Positions 28,984 to 37,989 of a stretch of DNA of 64,000 nt are shown one piece after another. The translations under genes and the position numbers were made by a program. The notes beneath the pieces are model-generated. The model made no database searches and was not told where the DNA came from. It was given only the letters and a program-made list of their open reading frames with translations. Position 1 is the first letter of the stretch, and every line of letters starts with the position of its first letter. The stretch spans positions 620,001 through 684,000 of the forward strand of contig NZ_AUEK01000003.1 of NCBI RefSeq assembly GCF_000425945.1. The letters run 5' to 3'. Origin of the DNA: Candidatus Solirubrobacter pratensis. GTDB lineage: Bacteria; Actinomycetota; Thermoleophilia; Solirubrobacterales; Solirubrobacteraceae.

Positions 28984-30713
28984 CCCGTCACGCGCACCGA
29001 GACCGGGCGGCTGTACGTGGCGGCGAACGGGTAGCCGCCCTGGCGCAGCACGCGGATGCGGAAGCGGTAGCGGACGCTTCCCGTGGTCGCCGTGAACCGG
29101 TACGCCGCGCGGAAGCGGCCCGCCGGAGTCGTCCGGATCGTCTTGAAGGTCAGCCAGCGACCGTCCAGCCCGCTCGCCTGCAGGCTCAGCGTGAGCCCCG
29201 TCGGCGGGATCGAGCCGCCGGTGACGCGCCCGCCGAAGCGCACGCGCCGCCCGGTCCGGAGCCGCTTCGGGCTCGCGCTCAACGTCGTCCGCGGCCGCAC
29301 GTTCACGGTCAGCGAGCGGCTGTCCACGAACGTCGGGCTCTCCGAGTCGCTCACGTACGCGAACCGCACCTCGCGCGAGGGTCCGGGCGCGAGCCGTACC
29401 CTGACGCCGCCGAGCCGCGACGTCGTCAGCGACCGCGTCGCCCGCCACGTCCGCGAGCCCGACTCCCGCTCGATCACCGACACGACCGCGTTCGCGACCG
29501 GCTTTCCGCCCGCCGTGACGCGCGCGATCAGCGTCGGCGACGACGGATACGTGCTCGTCGCCCGCGCCGGCCGCCCGATCTGGCGCCCGTGGCGGACGCG
29601 CCGCGCGTACGCGTCGACCACCGCATCCCGCGAGGCGTTGAGGCCATTGGCCACGTACCCGGGCCGGTCGCCCATCGGGTTCACCAGCCCCACCACGCCC
29701 CGCGCGTCGAACAACCGCCGCGCCGGGTCCGACAGCACGTTCATCGCCCCGCTATAGATCGCCCGCGAGTTCCCCGCGGCGTCCTCGATGCTCGCCGAGA
29801 TCTCGTGCGCCCCCGGCGCGATCCGGTTGAGATCGAGCGCGATTCGTCCGTCGACCTTCGCCGCACACGGAAGCGTGTAGTCGAACTCGTACGGCGTCCC
29901 CCAACCCGGCATCGCGTCGTAGCACTTGCCGCCATTGCCGTTGGCGACCTCCTCCACGAGCGTGTTCCCGTCGACCACAAGCTTGTGCCGGTACACCCCG
30001 CCGCCGACGTCCGTGGCCTTGTACGTCAGGCTCGCGACGCCCCACACGGGTCGTGTCGAGGCGAGCGACCCCCCAACCTCGGAAGTCGTCGGCCGCGCAT
30101 TGTCTTCAAGCACCATCCTTGCCGCGGAAACGTAGGCTGCTGTGCTAGGGCCATAGCCGCTGTCGGAGCAAGCGCCGTTCTCGCAGGCGACCTCGACCAC
30201 CACCTCAGGGAATCCGAACTGATCAGGCGAGCGGCGAAGGTCGAGGCCGCTGACCGTCACATCCCCATCAGGGATCGCTGTGCATGACAGCCGAGGATCG
30301 CAGCCTTCGCGCACGACCTCGTTGACGCCGCTGATGCTCGAGCGGGTGATCGTGCTGAGGCGGTACGTGAAGTTGCCCGTCCCACTGGAGGGGGACACGT
30401 TTACGTGCCGGTGCAGCATGAACGCTCTAAGCGTGACGCCCTCGCTGGGAATCCAGCTGATCCGAGCACTCGCAGGACCCGTCGTGTCGTAGGGCACCCA
30501 CGCATACATGGCAAGCGCGGGCGAGGCGCATGCCCACGCAAGCCCGCCCCCTCTCTGATCGGGCCACCAGTTGTCCGTCGGCGCGCGCGTGCCGTCGGGA
30601 TGCTGGCAGGAGAACTGGGTATAGGTGCCCGCTCGCGCCGAGGGTGGTAGCGCGGACAGGACCAGCGCGATGAGCGTCGCGGCGCGAAGGAGATGAGTCC
30701 ACATGCTCGGCAT
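28980..30713 (-). CDS. secreted protein with Ig-like C-terminal domains
   Basis: The 577-residue product has a signal peptide (LLRAATLIALVLSALPPSARA), an N-terminal domain with several Cys (FSCQHPDG, WACASPAL), a middle domain with GACSDSGYG and KCYDAMPGWGTP, and C-terminal Ig-like modules (VTLRA..., PRTTLSASPKRLRTGRRVRFGGRVTGG, FRIRVLRQGGYPFAATYS). Such proteins are frequent in Solirubrobacterales; function unknown. ATG 30713 is preferred over GTG 30719 because TACGGT ends 6 nt before it; ATG 30704 is a further option. Confidence 0.7.
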   Translation of the reverse strand: MPSMWTHLLRAATLIALVLSALPPSARAGTYTQFSCQHPDGTRAPTDNWWPDQRGGGLAWACASPALAMYAWVPYDTTGPASARISWIPSEGVTLRAFMLHRHVNVSPSSGTGNFTYRLSTITRSSISGVNEVVREGCDPRLSCTAIPDGDVTVSGLDLRRSPDQFGFPEVVVEVACENGACSDSGYGPSTAAYVSAARMVLEDNARPTTSEVGGSLASTRPVWGVASLTYKATDVGGGVYRHKLVVDGNTLVEEVANGNGGKCYDAMPGWGTPYEFDYTLPCAAKVDGRIALDLNRIAPGAHEISASIEDAAGNSRAIYSGAMNVLSDPARRLFDARGVVGLVNPMGDRPGYVANGLNASRDAVVDAYARRVRHGRQIGRPARATSTYPSSPTLIARVTAGGKPVANAVVSVIERESGSRTWRATRSLTTSRLGGVRVRLAPGPSREVRFAYVSDSESPTFVDSRSLTVNVRPRTTLSASPKRLRTGRRVRFGGRVTGGSIPPTGLTLSLQASGLDGRWLTFKTIRTTPAGRFRAAYRFTATTGSVRYRFRIRVLRQGGYPFAATYSRPVSVRVTG

Positions 30714-30719
30714 AGCCAC

Positions 30720-30725
30720 ACCGTA
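30720..30725 (-). promoter_or_regulatory. putative -10 (TACGGT) of the secreted Ig-like gene
   Basis: TACGGT ends 6 nt before ATG 30713 on the minus strand and overlaps no coding sequence. Confidence 0.4.
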
Positions 30726-30750
30726 CGAAAACTCGCCCCCTTAAACGACG

Positions 30751-30775
30751 GAGCCCGCGGCATTGCCGCGGGCTC
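30751..30775 (-). terminator. hairpin terminator downstream of the 30802-31554 gene
   Basis: GAGCCCGCGG and CCGCGGGCTC form a perfect 10-bp stem with a 5-nt loop, 26 bp past the stop codon. On the minus strand it is followed by CGTCGTTTAAG, a weak U-rich tail. Confidence 0.7.
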
Positions 30776-30801
30776 GGTCAAGACCGGCTTGTCGCCGATG
30801 T

Positions 30802-31554
30802 TCAGCAGATGACCTGCAGGTGGAACGAGTTGTCGAGGGTCCCCCCGAGATTGACGGTCACCTTGGTCGGCTGGTTCTGAGTCGACTGGACACCGGGCGA
30901 CGTGGCTGCCGCGGCGCCGACGACCGACGCGGTGTACGAACACTTGCTCACGTCGCGGTTGAACTCGACCGTGTAGACGGGGGTCGTCGCGTCCTTGGTC
31001 GACGAGATGGCGCCGCGCTTGTTGTCGCCGAGGCTGCCATTGGCGTTGACCGTGGCGAACAGGAGACCGGCAGACAGCGCCTGGACATCGCTCGCCGCTG
31101 CGAAGTCCGTCGCATCCTTGCCGTCGACCTTGTCGGCGTTCAGGCCCGTGGCCACGCCGGTCGCGTTCGTCGTGAACGGGGCGCCCGTCGTCTTGGCGAC
31201 GGTGATCGAGCCCGCGGTCGAGCCGGTGGTGGTGAACTGGAACGCCTGGCCGCCGTTGAGATTGGACGCGCGGACGCAGGCCGGCGCGCCGGCTGTCGCC
31301 GCGGCGCGACAACCGTAGATGGCGCCGCCGCCGGAGCCCTTGTTGGACTGGCGGGTGCCGTAGGTCGAGTTGCTGGCGATGATCTCGGTCTCGCTCGTCA
31401 GCGTACGGGACCCGCTGGAGGACGGGTTGCGCTTACCGAGCAGGAGGTTGCGGCCCTCGCCGAAGCCCATGGCGGTCGTGGGCACGCCGATGGCGAAGAT
31501 GAGCGCGCAGATGATGGCCGCGCGGCCGGAGAATGGAATCCGCTTCATGCACAT
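30802..31554 (-). CDS. secreted Thr/Ser/Ala-rich protein of unknown function
   Basis: The 250-residue product has a signal peptide (RAAIICALIFAIGVPTTAMG) and a mature part rich in Ser, Thr, Ala and Asn with beta-strand character: LTSETEIIASNSTYGTRQSN, a Cys-containing RVSNLNGG-like segment and the motif LNADKVDGKDATDF, which also occurs in collagen-like and tail-fibre-like bacterial proteins. The last domain ends in a Cys (LQVIC). ATG 31554 follows AGGGG by 7 nt. Function unknown; probably surface-exposed or structural. Confidence 0.65.
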   Translation of the reverse strand: MCMKRIPFSGRAAIICALIFAIGVPTTAMGFGEGRNLLLGKRNPSSSGSRTLTSETEIIASNSTYGTRQSNKGSGGGAIYGCRAAATAGAPACVRASNLNGGQAFQFTTTGSTAGSITVAKTTGAPFTTNATGVATGLNADKVDGKDATDFAAASDVQALSAGLLFATVNANGSLGDNKRGAISSTKDATTPVYTVEFNRDVSKCSYTASVVGAAAATSPGVQSTQNQPTKVTVNLGGTLDNSFHLQVIC

Positions 31555-31662
31555 TCCGACACCCCTACGCAGTGAGAGTTGCGCCCTGCAAGAGCAGTGT
31601 CAGGCCGCCGGCGCGGGGCGCGGAAACACCGCAACCCGGCGCCTGCGACCGCGGGCGAGCGG

Positions 31663-34600
31663 CTAGCGCTCGCCCGGCTGCTTCTTCGGATTCACCGACA
31701 CCGGGATGTCGAGATCCAGCGCGGTGCGGATGATCCGGTTCTGCTCGATCGTGTGGGCGGCCGGGTAGCCCTCGCCCGGCGACGCGCGCTCGGGACGGCC
31801 GATGTAGCCGAACTCGATGTCGGCCGGCAGGATCTGCAGCAGGCGCGGCGACATGTGCGCGCGGGCGCCCATGTTGCGCGGCTCCTCCTGCACCCACACG
31901 ACCTCGCGCAGGTTCGGGTAGCGCTTGACCTCTTCCATGATCTGCGCCTGCGGGAACGGGTACAGCAGCTCGACGCGGGTGATCGCGACGCCCTCGTTGT
32001 TCTCGCGCGTCGCGTGGCCCTTGAGGTCGTAGTAGAGCTTGCCGGTGCAGAGGACCAGGCGCGTCACCTTCTCCTCGTCCACCCGCGGCTCCGGCAGGAC
32101 CGGGAAGAAGCGCCCGTCGGCCAGGTGGTCGACCCGCGACGTCGCCTGCGGGAGGCGCAGGAGCGACTTCGGCGTCATGATCACCAGCGGCCGCTGCTTG
32201 GCCACCCGCGCCTGGCGGCGCAGGAGGTGGAAGTACTGCGACGGCGTCGTGAGGTTCGCGACGCGGATGTTGCCCTCGGCGGCGAGCGTGAGAAAGCGCT
32301 CCATGCGGGCGGAGGAGTGCTCCGGGCCCGAGCCCTCGTAGCCGTGCGGGAGCAGCAGCGTCAGGCGCGTCGTCTGACCCCACTTCGCGAGCGCGCTCAC
32401 GATGAACTGGTCGATGATGACCTGCGCCGAGTTCACGAAGTCGCCGAACTGCGCCTCCCACAGCACGAGCGTCTCGGGCGCCTCCATCGAGTAGCCGTAC
32501 TCGAAGCCGAGGCACGCGACCTCGCTCAGCGGCGAGTTGTGCAGCTCCATCGGCGCAAGCGCGCCCGGCAGCGACTGGATCGGAGAGATCCGCTGGCCGG
32601 TCTTGGCGTCGTGCAGCACCAGGTGGCGCTGGGAGAACGTGCCGCGCTCGGCGTCCTGGCCGGTCAGGCGCACCGGCGTGCCCTCGGTCAGCAGCGACGC
32701 GAAGGCGAGCGCCTCGGCCTGCGACCAGTCGATGCCGCCGTCGGGACCGATCGTCGTGCGCCGGCGATCGAGCTGCTTGACCAGCTTCGGATGGACCGTG
32801 AACCCGTCGGGGACGCGCAGGAGGTCCTCGTTGAGCGACTCCAGCCGCTCGCGCGAGACCGCCGTCTTGACCTCCGGCGAGGCCGAGCGGTCGAGCTCAT
32901 AGCCGCCGGTCGGCTGCTCGGCACCGGCCGAGGCCAGGCGCTCCTTGAGCTCGCGGTGGCGGCGCGCGAGGTCGTCCCAGATCTCCTGGGCGAGCGCGTC
33001 GGACTCCTCCTGCGTGATCACGCCGGAGGACACGAGGGCTTGCGCGTAGAGCTCGCGGGCAGGCTTCTTGGCCTTGATCTTGGCCGACATCTCCGGCTGC
33101 GTGTAGGCCGGCTCGTCGGCCTCGTTGTGGCCGTAGCGGCGGTAGCCGATGAGGTCGATCAGGACGTCGTGGCCGAACTCCTGGCGGAACGCGAACGCGA
33201 GCCGCACGGCGGAGATGCACGCCTCGACGTCGTCCGCGTTGACGTGGATGATCGGGACGTCGAAGCCCTTCGCGAGGTCCGAGGCCCAGCGCGTGGAGCG
33301 CGAGTCGTCGGGGTCCGTCGTGAAGCCGACCTGGTTGTTCTGGATCAGGTGCAGCGAGCCGCCGACGGTGTAGCCGTCGAGCGCCTGGAGGTTGAAGGTC
33401 TCCGCGACGACGCCCTGGCCGGGGAAGGCCGCGTCGCCGTGCAGGATGATCGGCATCGCCGCGTTGGTGTCCAGTTGCGCATGCGTGCCCTGGCGCGTCG
33501 TCTGGACGGCGCGCGTGGCGCCCTCCACGACCGGGCTGACGTACTCGAGGTGGCTCGGGTTGGACTCGAGCCGGACGAGCACGGACTGGTCTTCGGACAG
33601 CTGGTAGGTGCCCTGCGCGCCGTGGTGGTACTTGACGTCGCCGGTCCCGCCCTGCGGGATCGTCGTGACGGCCTCGATCGACGACGCACCCTCGAACTCG
33701 CGGAAGATCGTCTCGTACGCGCGCCCGAGGTTGTGCGCAAGCACGTTCAGCCGGCCGCGATGCGCCATGCCGATGACCACCTCGCGCGCCCCCTCGGACG
33801 CCGACAGCTGGATCATCTCGTCCAGCATCGGGACCGTCATGTCCAGGCCCTCGACCGAGAACTGCTTCTGGCCCAGGTAGGCCTTGTGCATGAAGCGCTC
33901 GAGCGAGTCGACCTGGGTCAGGCGGCGCAGGAGCGCCTTCTTCTCCTCGTCGGTGAGCGGCGTGCGGTAGACGCCGGTCTCGATCTTCTCGCGCAGCCAC
34001 ACGCGCTGCCGGTGCGACGCGATGTGCTCGATCTCGTACGCGATCGTGCCGCAGTACGTCTCGCGCAGGTGCGGCAGGACGTCGGCCAGCGTGTCGCCCG
34101 GGACGCCGACGCGCAGGATCGACGCCGGGATCTTGCGCATCAGCTCCGGCGTCAGGCCAAGCGGCTCGGGGTCGAGCGCCGGATCGCCCTCGGGCTCGGA
34201 GCCCAGCGGATCCAGCCGGGCGGCGAGATGGCCATGCGTGCGGTGCGCCTTGATCAGCGACATCGCGGCCTGGACCGCCTGCAGCAGCGCGAGGTCCGGC
34301 TCGGCCGAGACCGTCGGCGCGGGGGCGGGAGCGGTGGTCGGCGCGGACACCGTCCCCACGGGCCCGGGCGCCGGCGGCGCGGCGGGCGCCTCGATGCCGA
34401 GGTCGCGGAAGACCTGCTCGTAGAACTCGTGCTCGCCCTGGAGGTACGCCTCGACGACCTGCAGGAACTGGCCCGACTCGGCGCCCTGGATGATCCGATG
34501 GTCGTACGTCGACGTCATCGTCATCACCTTCTCGGCGCCGATCGTGGCCCCGATGGCGCCGAGGCCGGGCGGGTAGCCGATCGAGCCGGTGGCGACGATC

Positions 34601-35922
34601 GTCCCCTGGCCGTTCATCAGGCGCGGGACGGAGGCGATCGTGCCGATGCCGCCCGGGTTGGTGAGCGAGACGTTCGCGCCCTGGAGGTCGTCCGCCGTGA
34701 GCTTGTTCTCGCGCGCCTTGGCGATCAGCTCGTTGAAGGCGTCGAGGAACTGCGGGAAGGTGAGCCGGCCCGCGTCGCGGATGACCGGCACCATGAGGGT
34801 GCGGCCGCCGCCCTTCTTCTCGACGTCGACGGCGATGCCGAGGTTGACCTGGCCGTCGTCGATCACGTGCGGCTTGCCGTCGACCTCGGCGAAGTGCGTC
34901 GCCATCACCGGCATCGACTCCGTCGCGGCGCGCGCGATCGCGTGTGCGATCAGGTGCGTGAAGGAGACGCGGTGGCCGGCGTCCTTGAGCTGCTTGCGGC
35001 GGCCGTCGAGGACGCTGACGGTGATCGTGCGGAAGGACGTCGCGGTCGGGATCGCCCGCGACTCGTCCATGTAGCGCGCGAGCATCGCGCTCGCGCCCTT
35101 GAGCAGCGTGGACTTGGCCTGGACGGGAGCCGCGGCCGTCGCGGGCGCGGCGTACCCGTTCTCGGAGTAAGACAGGACGTCGGACTTCGAGATGCGGCCG
35201 GCCGGGCCGGTGCCGTGGACGTTGCCGAGGTCGACGCCGTGGGCGGCGGCGACGCGGCCGGCGACCGGCGTCGCCTTGACACCTTCGGGCAGGCGGACCG
35301 TCTCGACATCGCCCGCGGGACGCGGCGCGGCGGTCGGCTCCGGAGCCTTCGGCGCGGGCTTGGCGCCGTTCGCCCCGGCGCTCATGCGCGCGATCACCTG
35401 ACCGACCGTGACCGTGTCGCCGGCGTCGGCGAGCACCTCGGTCAGCGTGCCGGACGCGGGCGCGGGGACCTCGGCGTCGACCTTGTCGGTCGAGATCTCG
35501 ACGATCGTCTCGTCCTCGGCGACGGAGTCGCCCGGCTGCTTGGCCCACTCGAGGATGGTCCCCTCGGAGACGGACTCGCCCATCTGGGGCATCACGATCT
35601 CGACGACGGACTCCTGGGCCGCGGGCGGGGGAGATTCTTCGGCGTCGACCGGCGCCGGCGGACCGGACCCGTTGCCCGGCGCGATCTCCGCGAGGATCGC
35701 TCCGACGTTGACCGTGTCCCCCTCGGCGGCGTGGATCTTCACCACGGTGCCGGAGATCGGCGCGGGGACTTCTGCGTCGACCTTGTCAGTCGAGATCTCG
35801 ACGAGTGTCTCGTCCTCTGAGACCTCGTCGCCCTCCTGTTTGTGCCACTCCAGGATGGACCCCTCGGAAACCGAGTCGCCCATCGCGGGCATGACCACTT
35901 CGACCGTGGTGTTGACCGCCAT
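31663..35922 (-). CDS. kgd: fused 2-oxoglutarate dehydrogenase E2-E1 with two lipoyl domains and a subunit-binding domain
   Basis: The 1419-residue chain holds, in order: lipoyl domain 1 (residues 1-80, lipoyl Lys47 in STDKVDA), lipoyl domain 2 (105-180, Lys147), a peripheral subunit-binding domain (about 215-250, TPVAGRVAAAHGVDL), an E2 acyltransferase domain (about 275-500, DHRIIQGAESG), then the thiamine-dependent E1 (about 560-1419; GMAHRGRLNVLAH, HGDAAFPGQGVVAE, NNQVGFTT). It oxidises 2-oxoglutarate to succinyl-CoA in the TCA cycle. Mycobacterial Kgd and corynebacterial OdhA, about 1230 residues, lack lipoyl and binding domains and borrow them from another E2; this protein carries them itself. 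ATG 35922 has TATGGT 12 nt upstream. Confidence 0.95.
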   Translation of the reverse strand: MAVNTTVEVVMPAMGDSVSEGSILEWHKQEGDEVSEDETLVEISTDKVDAEVPAPISGTVVKIHAAEGDTVNVGAILAEIAPGNGSGPPAPVDAEESPPPAAQESVVEIVMPQMGESVSEGTILEWAKQPGDSVAEDETIVEISTDKVDAEVPAPASGTLTEVLADAGDTVTVGQVIARMSAGANGAKPAPKAPEPTAAPRPAGDVETVRLPEGVKATPVAGRVAAAHGVDLGNVHGTGPAGRISKSDVLSYSENGYAAPATAAAPVQAKSTLLKGASAMLARYMDESRAIPTATSFRTITVSVLDGRRKQLKDAGHRVSFTHLIAHAIARAATESMPVMATHFAEVDGKPHVIDDGQVNLGIAVDVEKKGGGRTLMVPVIRDAGRLTFPQFLDAFNELIAKARENKLTADDLQGANVSLTNPGGIGTIASVPRLMNGQGTIVATGSIGYPPGLGAIGATIGAEKVMTMTSTYDHRIIQGAESGQFLQVVEAYLQGEHEFYEQVFRDLGIEAPAAPPAPGPVGTVSAPTTAPAPAPTVSAEPDLALLQAVQAAMSLIKAHRTHGHLAARLDPLGSEPEGDPALDPEPLGLTPELMRKIPASILRVGVPGDTLADVLPHLRETYCGTIAYEIEHIASHRQRVWLREKIETGVYRTPLTDEEKKALLRRLTQVDSLERFMHKAYLGQKQFSVEGLDMTVPMLDEMIQLSASEGAREVVIGMAHRGRLNVLAHNLGRAYETIFREFEGASSIEAVTTIPQGGTGDVKYHHGAQGTYQLSEDQSVLVRLESNPSHLEYVSPVVEGATRAVQTTRQGTHAQLDTNAAMPIILHGDAAFPGQGVVAETFNLQALDGYTVGGSLHLIQNNQVGFTTDPDDSRSTRWASDLAKGFDVPIIHVNADDVEACISAVRLAFAFRQEFGHDVLIDLIGYRRYGHNEADEPAYTQPEMSAKIKAKKPARELYAQALVSSGVITQEESDALAQEIWDDLARRHRELKERLASAGAEQPTGGYELDRSASPEVKTAVSRERLESLNEDLLRVPDGFTVHPKLVKQLDRRRTTIGPDGGIDWSQAEALAFASLLTEGTPVRLTGQDAERGTFSQRHLVLHDAKTGQRISPIQSLPGALAPMELHNSPLSEVACLGFEYGYSMEAPETLVLWEAQFGDFVNSAQVIIDQFIVSALAKWGQTTRLTLLLPHGYEGSGPEHSSARMERFLTLAAEGNIRVANLTTPSQYFHLLRRQARVAKQRPLVIMTPKSLLRLPQATSRVDHLADGRFFPVLPEPRVDEEKVTRLVLCTGKLYYDLKGHATRENNEGVAITRVELLYPFPQAQIMEEVKRYPNLREVVWVQEEPRNMGARAHMSPRLLQILPADIEFGYIGRPERASPGEGYPAAHTIEQNRIIRTALDLDIPVSVNPKKQPGER

Positions 35923-35930
35923 ATCGAGAC

Positions 35931-36236
35931 CTAGACCATACCGCGCTGGACAGGACGAGAAGTGGAACTTCCTCGCCGTTCTTCATACACAAAGCCGATG
36001 CTTCCGGCGAACGGACCGACACCTCCGATGACGGCCACCATGACACCGAGCCACAGGGGGATCGTCCGCGACCTGACCGCGGCGATCGCCAGCAGCGACA
36101 TGACGATCCAGCCGATCCCGTGGGCCCATCCGAGCACGTACTTGAGGTCGTCCGCGCCGGCCACCCAGCTGATCAGCAGCGCCGTGTAGACCGCCGAGTG
36201 CGTGAACGAGAGGTATTTGAGCGTGCGGAAGCTCAC
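35931..36236 (-). CDS. DUF3817 family small integral membrane protein
   Basis: The 101-residue protein has three hydrophobic segments and the DUF3817 pattern: an N-terminal FRTLKYLSFTHSAVYTALLI helix, then LGWAHGIGWIVMSLLA and a third helix before a basic tail. Proteins of this family are found in actinobacterial membranes; their role is not known. GTG 36236 overlaps the NUDIX stop by 4 bases. Ends 8 bp before the kgd start, so it may be on the same transcript. Confidence 0.78.
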   Translation of the reverse strand: MSFRTLKYLSFTHSAVYTALLISWVAGADDLKYVLGWAHGIGWIVMSLLAIAAVRSRTIPLWLGVMVAVIGGVGPFAGSIGFVYEERRGSSTSRPVQRGMV

Positions 36237-36883
36237 ACGAGCAACAACGTCGCCATGCGCCGGAGTTGCGGGTGTGCCTCCTCCGGCCAGTCCGCGGGGT
36301 CGCGCGGCCACCACGCGTGCGCGTCGTGCTCGGCGTCGCGCGTGAGCTGCGCGCCCTCCGGCAACCACGCCTGGCCGACCAGCATCGCCATGTCGCCGGG
36401 GGTCGCGATCAGCGCCTCGACGGCGAGGCGCTCGGGCACCACGCCCCATTCCTCCTCGAGCTCTCGCGCGAGCGCGATCGCGGGATCCTCTCCGACGTCG
36501 ACCGCGCCGCCGGCGCCGAGCGCCCACACGCCGGCCCAGGTCGCGACCCACGAGGCGCGCCGGCCGGCGAGCCAGCGGCCCTCGTGGTCGCGCACGACGC
36601 ACAGGACCGAGAGCGCGCCGGACGCTCCACCGTTCACAAGTCGTAACGCCCAGCGCATCGGCTGCAACTCGAGTTGCAGCTCGCCGTCGGCAACGCTGTA
36701 GCCCTCGAGCCGCGCCGCGACGCCGTCGTGCGCCGGCGAGCCGCGCTCGCGCAGCGCCTCTATCGCCTCGTCGGCGGCGGCCAGCTTCTCCGCGCCCGGG
36801 TCGTAGCGCTCGTCGCGCCAGCGCGCGGAGACCCGGCCGGGCGGCCAGGGACCGCGCGCGAGGATGCCGGGCGGATAGGGCAA
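36233..36883 (-). CDS. NUDIX hydrolase
   Basis: The 216-residue protein carries a complete Nudix box near residue 120-145 (GGAVDVGEDPAIALARELEEEWGV), following the G-x5-E-x7-REUxEExGU pattern. Family members hydrolyse nucleoside diphosphates linked to another group, for example dNTPs, NADH or sugar nucleotides; the substrate is open. An N-terminal 80-residue domain precedes the Nudix fold, as in some IPP isomerase-like members. TTG start is supported by GGGAGGA 3-4 nt upstream. Confidence 0.9.
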   Translation of the reverse strand: MPYPPGILARGPWPPGRVSARWRDERYDPGAEKLAAADEAIEALRERGSPAHDGVAARLEGYSVADGELQLELQPMRWALRLVNGGASGALSVLCVVRDHEGRWLAGRRASWVATWAGVWALGAGGAVDVGEDPAIALARELEEEWGVVPERLAVEALIATPGDMAMLVGQAWLPEGAQLTRDAEHDAHAWWPRDPADWPEEAHPQLRRMATLLLV

Positions 36884-36897
36884 GACTCCTCCCAGGG

Positions 36898-36903
36898 TAC
36901 GAT
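36898..36903 (+). promoter_or_regulatory. putative -10 (TACGAT) of the 36910 gene
   Basis: GGTACGAT ends 6 nt before GTG 36910. On the opposite strand the same bases overlap TACCCT, 10+ nt before the NUDIX Shine-Dalgarno, so divergent -10 sites may share this spot. Confidence 0.45.
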
Positions 36904-36909
36904 CAAAGC

Positions 36910-37233
36910 GTGTCCCTCGAAGCCTCCAGCAAGAACATGGAAGCCGTCTGCAAGGCGAAGGAAGTGCACGACCGCACGTGCGTGTGGGGCGGCAAGGCGA
37001 CCGAGGTCCACCTCGCCTACTTCGACATCGAGCGCATCGGCTGGGAGGAGGGCGACGTCATCTGCGGCCTCGTCGTGGTCGGCGACGCCACGGTGGCGAC
37101 CGGGATGATGCGCGTGACCTGCGACGCCGAGCCCGACGACGATCGGCAGGAGGAGGAAGAGGTCGAGGAGGTCGTCGACGCCGTGGCCGACCGCGAGCTC
37201 GTGATCCCCGGCCGCAGCACCTCCTACAACTAG
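36910..37233 (+). CDS. small conserved-looking acidic protein, function unknown
   Basis: The 107-residue product has coding-like composition, no membrane segment, and a strongly acidic run (EPDDDRQEEEEVEEVVDAV, about residues 72-90). The first half (MEAVCKAKEVHDRTCVWGGKATEVHLAYFDIERIGW) contains two Cys and may be a small folded domain. I do not recognise it. GTG 36910 is supported by the TANNNT site 6 nt upstream. The nitroreductase gene follows after 1 bp, so the two are probably one operon. Confidence 0.65.
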   Translation: MSLEASSKNMEAVCKAKEVHDRTCVWGGKATEVHLAYFDIERIGWEEGDVICGLVVVGDATVATGMMRVTCDAEPDDDRQEEEEVEEVVDAVADRELVIPGRSTSYN

Positions 37234-37234
37234 C

Positions 37235-37852
37235 TTGAAGCTCGACCTCGGCCCGGACGAGCTGCTCTCGACCACGCGGTCGGTCCGGCTGCGGCTGGAT
37301 CTCGAGCGGCCGCTCGAGCGCGAGGTGCTCGAGGACTGCCTGCGGCTGGCGCAGCAGGCGCCGACCGGCGGCAACGCGCAGGGCTGGAGCTTCGTCGTGG
37401 TCACCGATCCGGCCAAGCGCGAGCAGCTCGCCGTGTGGTGGCGCGAGGTCGCCGACGGCTATCTCGCGGCGCGCCCCGGGGGCGGCCGCATCCGCGACGG
37501 CGTCCGCCACCTCGCCGACAACCTGCAGCGCGTGCCGGCGCACGTGATCCCGTGCATCTCACCCCGCACCGACGGCAAGCCCGCAGCGGCGCAGGCCGGC
37601 ACGTGGGGCTCGATCATCCCGGCGGCGTGGAGCTTCATGCTCGCGGCGCGCTCGCGCGGACTCGGGACCGTGTGGACCACGTTCCACCTCGCGCACGAGC
37701 GCGAGGCGGCGGAGCTGCTCGGCATCCCCTACGAAGAGGTGATGCAGGTCGCGCTGATCCCGGTCGCCTACACCAAGGGCACCGACTTCAATCCGGCGCC
37801 TCGCCGCCCGCTCGGCAGCATGGTCCGCTGGGACGGCTGGGACACCGCCTAG
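37235..37852 (+). CDS. nitroreductase family FMN protein
   Basis: The 205-residue product has the nitroreductase fold motifs: TTRSVRLRLDL at the N terminus, the FMN-binding LAQQAPTGGNAQGWSFVVV, and GLGTVWTTFHL with the second flavin contact. It would be an NAD(P)H-dependent flavoenzyme dimer reducing nitro compounds, quinones or related substrates. TTG at 37235 is the first start after the preceding stop (TAGCTTG), 1 bp apart. Substrate unknown. Confidence 0.9.
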   Translation: MKLDLGPDELLSTTRSVRLRLDLERPLEREVLEDCLRLAQQAPTGGNAQGWSFVVVTDPAKREQLAVWWREVADGYLAARPGGGRIRDGVRHLADNLQRVPAHVIPCISPRTDGKPAAAQAGTWGSIIPAAWSFMLAARSRGLGTVWTTFHLAHEREAAELLGIPYEEVMQVALIPVAYTKGTDFNPAPRRPLGSMVRWDGWDTA

Positions 37853-37872
37853 GCACCCGGTCAGGCTCGCCT

Positions 37873-37885
37873 GTCCAAACTGGAC
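37873..37885. promoter_or_regulatory. palindromic operator candidate GTCCAaacTGGAC upstream of the permease-amine oxidase operon
   Basis: A perfect 5+5 inverted repeat with 3-nt spacer lies about 105 bp before the permease ATG. TGTAAAT at 37906-37912 is the most A/T-rich spot of the gap and may be the -10. A small 7-bp hairpin (37933-37951) sits between it and the Shine-Dalgarno GGAGG. Confidence 0.4.
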
Positions 37886-37989
37886 TTTACGTCGAGAGGC
37901 GGACCTGTAAATCTGGACGCACCCGCCCTTCGCCGGCGTAGGTGACGCCGGTTTGCTCCCCGGAAGGTCAACGTCCCGCCGGAGGTCGC

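Noticed and set aside
31579..35820. 1413-codon open frame on the plus strand antisense to the oxoglutarate dehydrogenase gene
   Set aside because: Arg/Leu/Asp-rich shadow without domains; the opposite strand encodes a clear enzyme over the same bases. Other long shadows (4349-7333, 37861-39279, 39477-41375) were rejected for the same reason.
36910..37233. Acidic protein as an antitoxin
   Set aside because: No toxin partner; the next gene is a nitroreductase.
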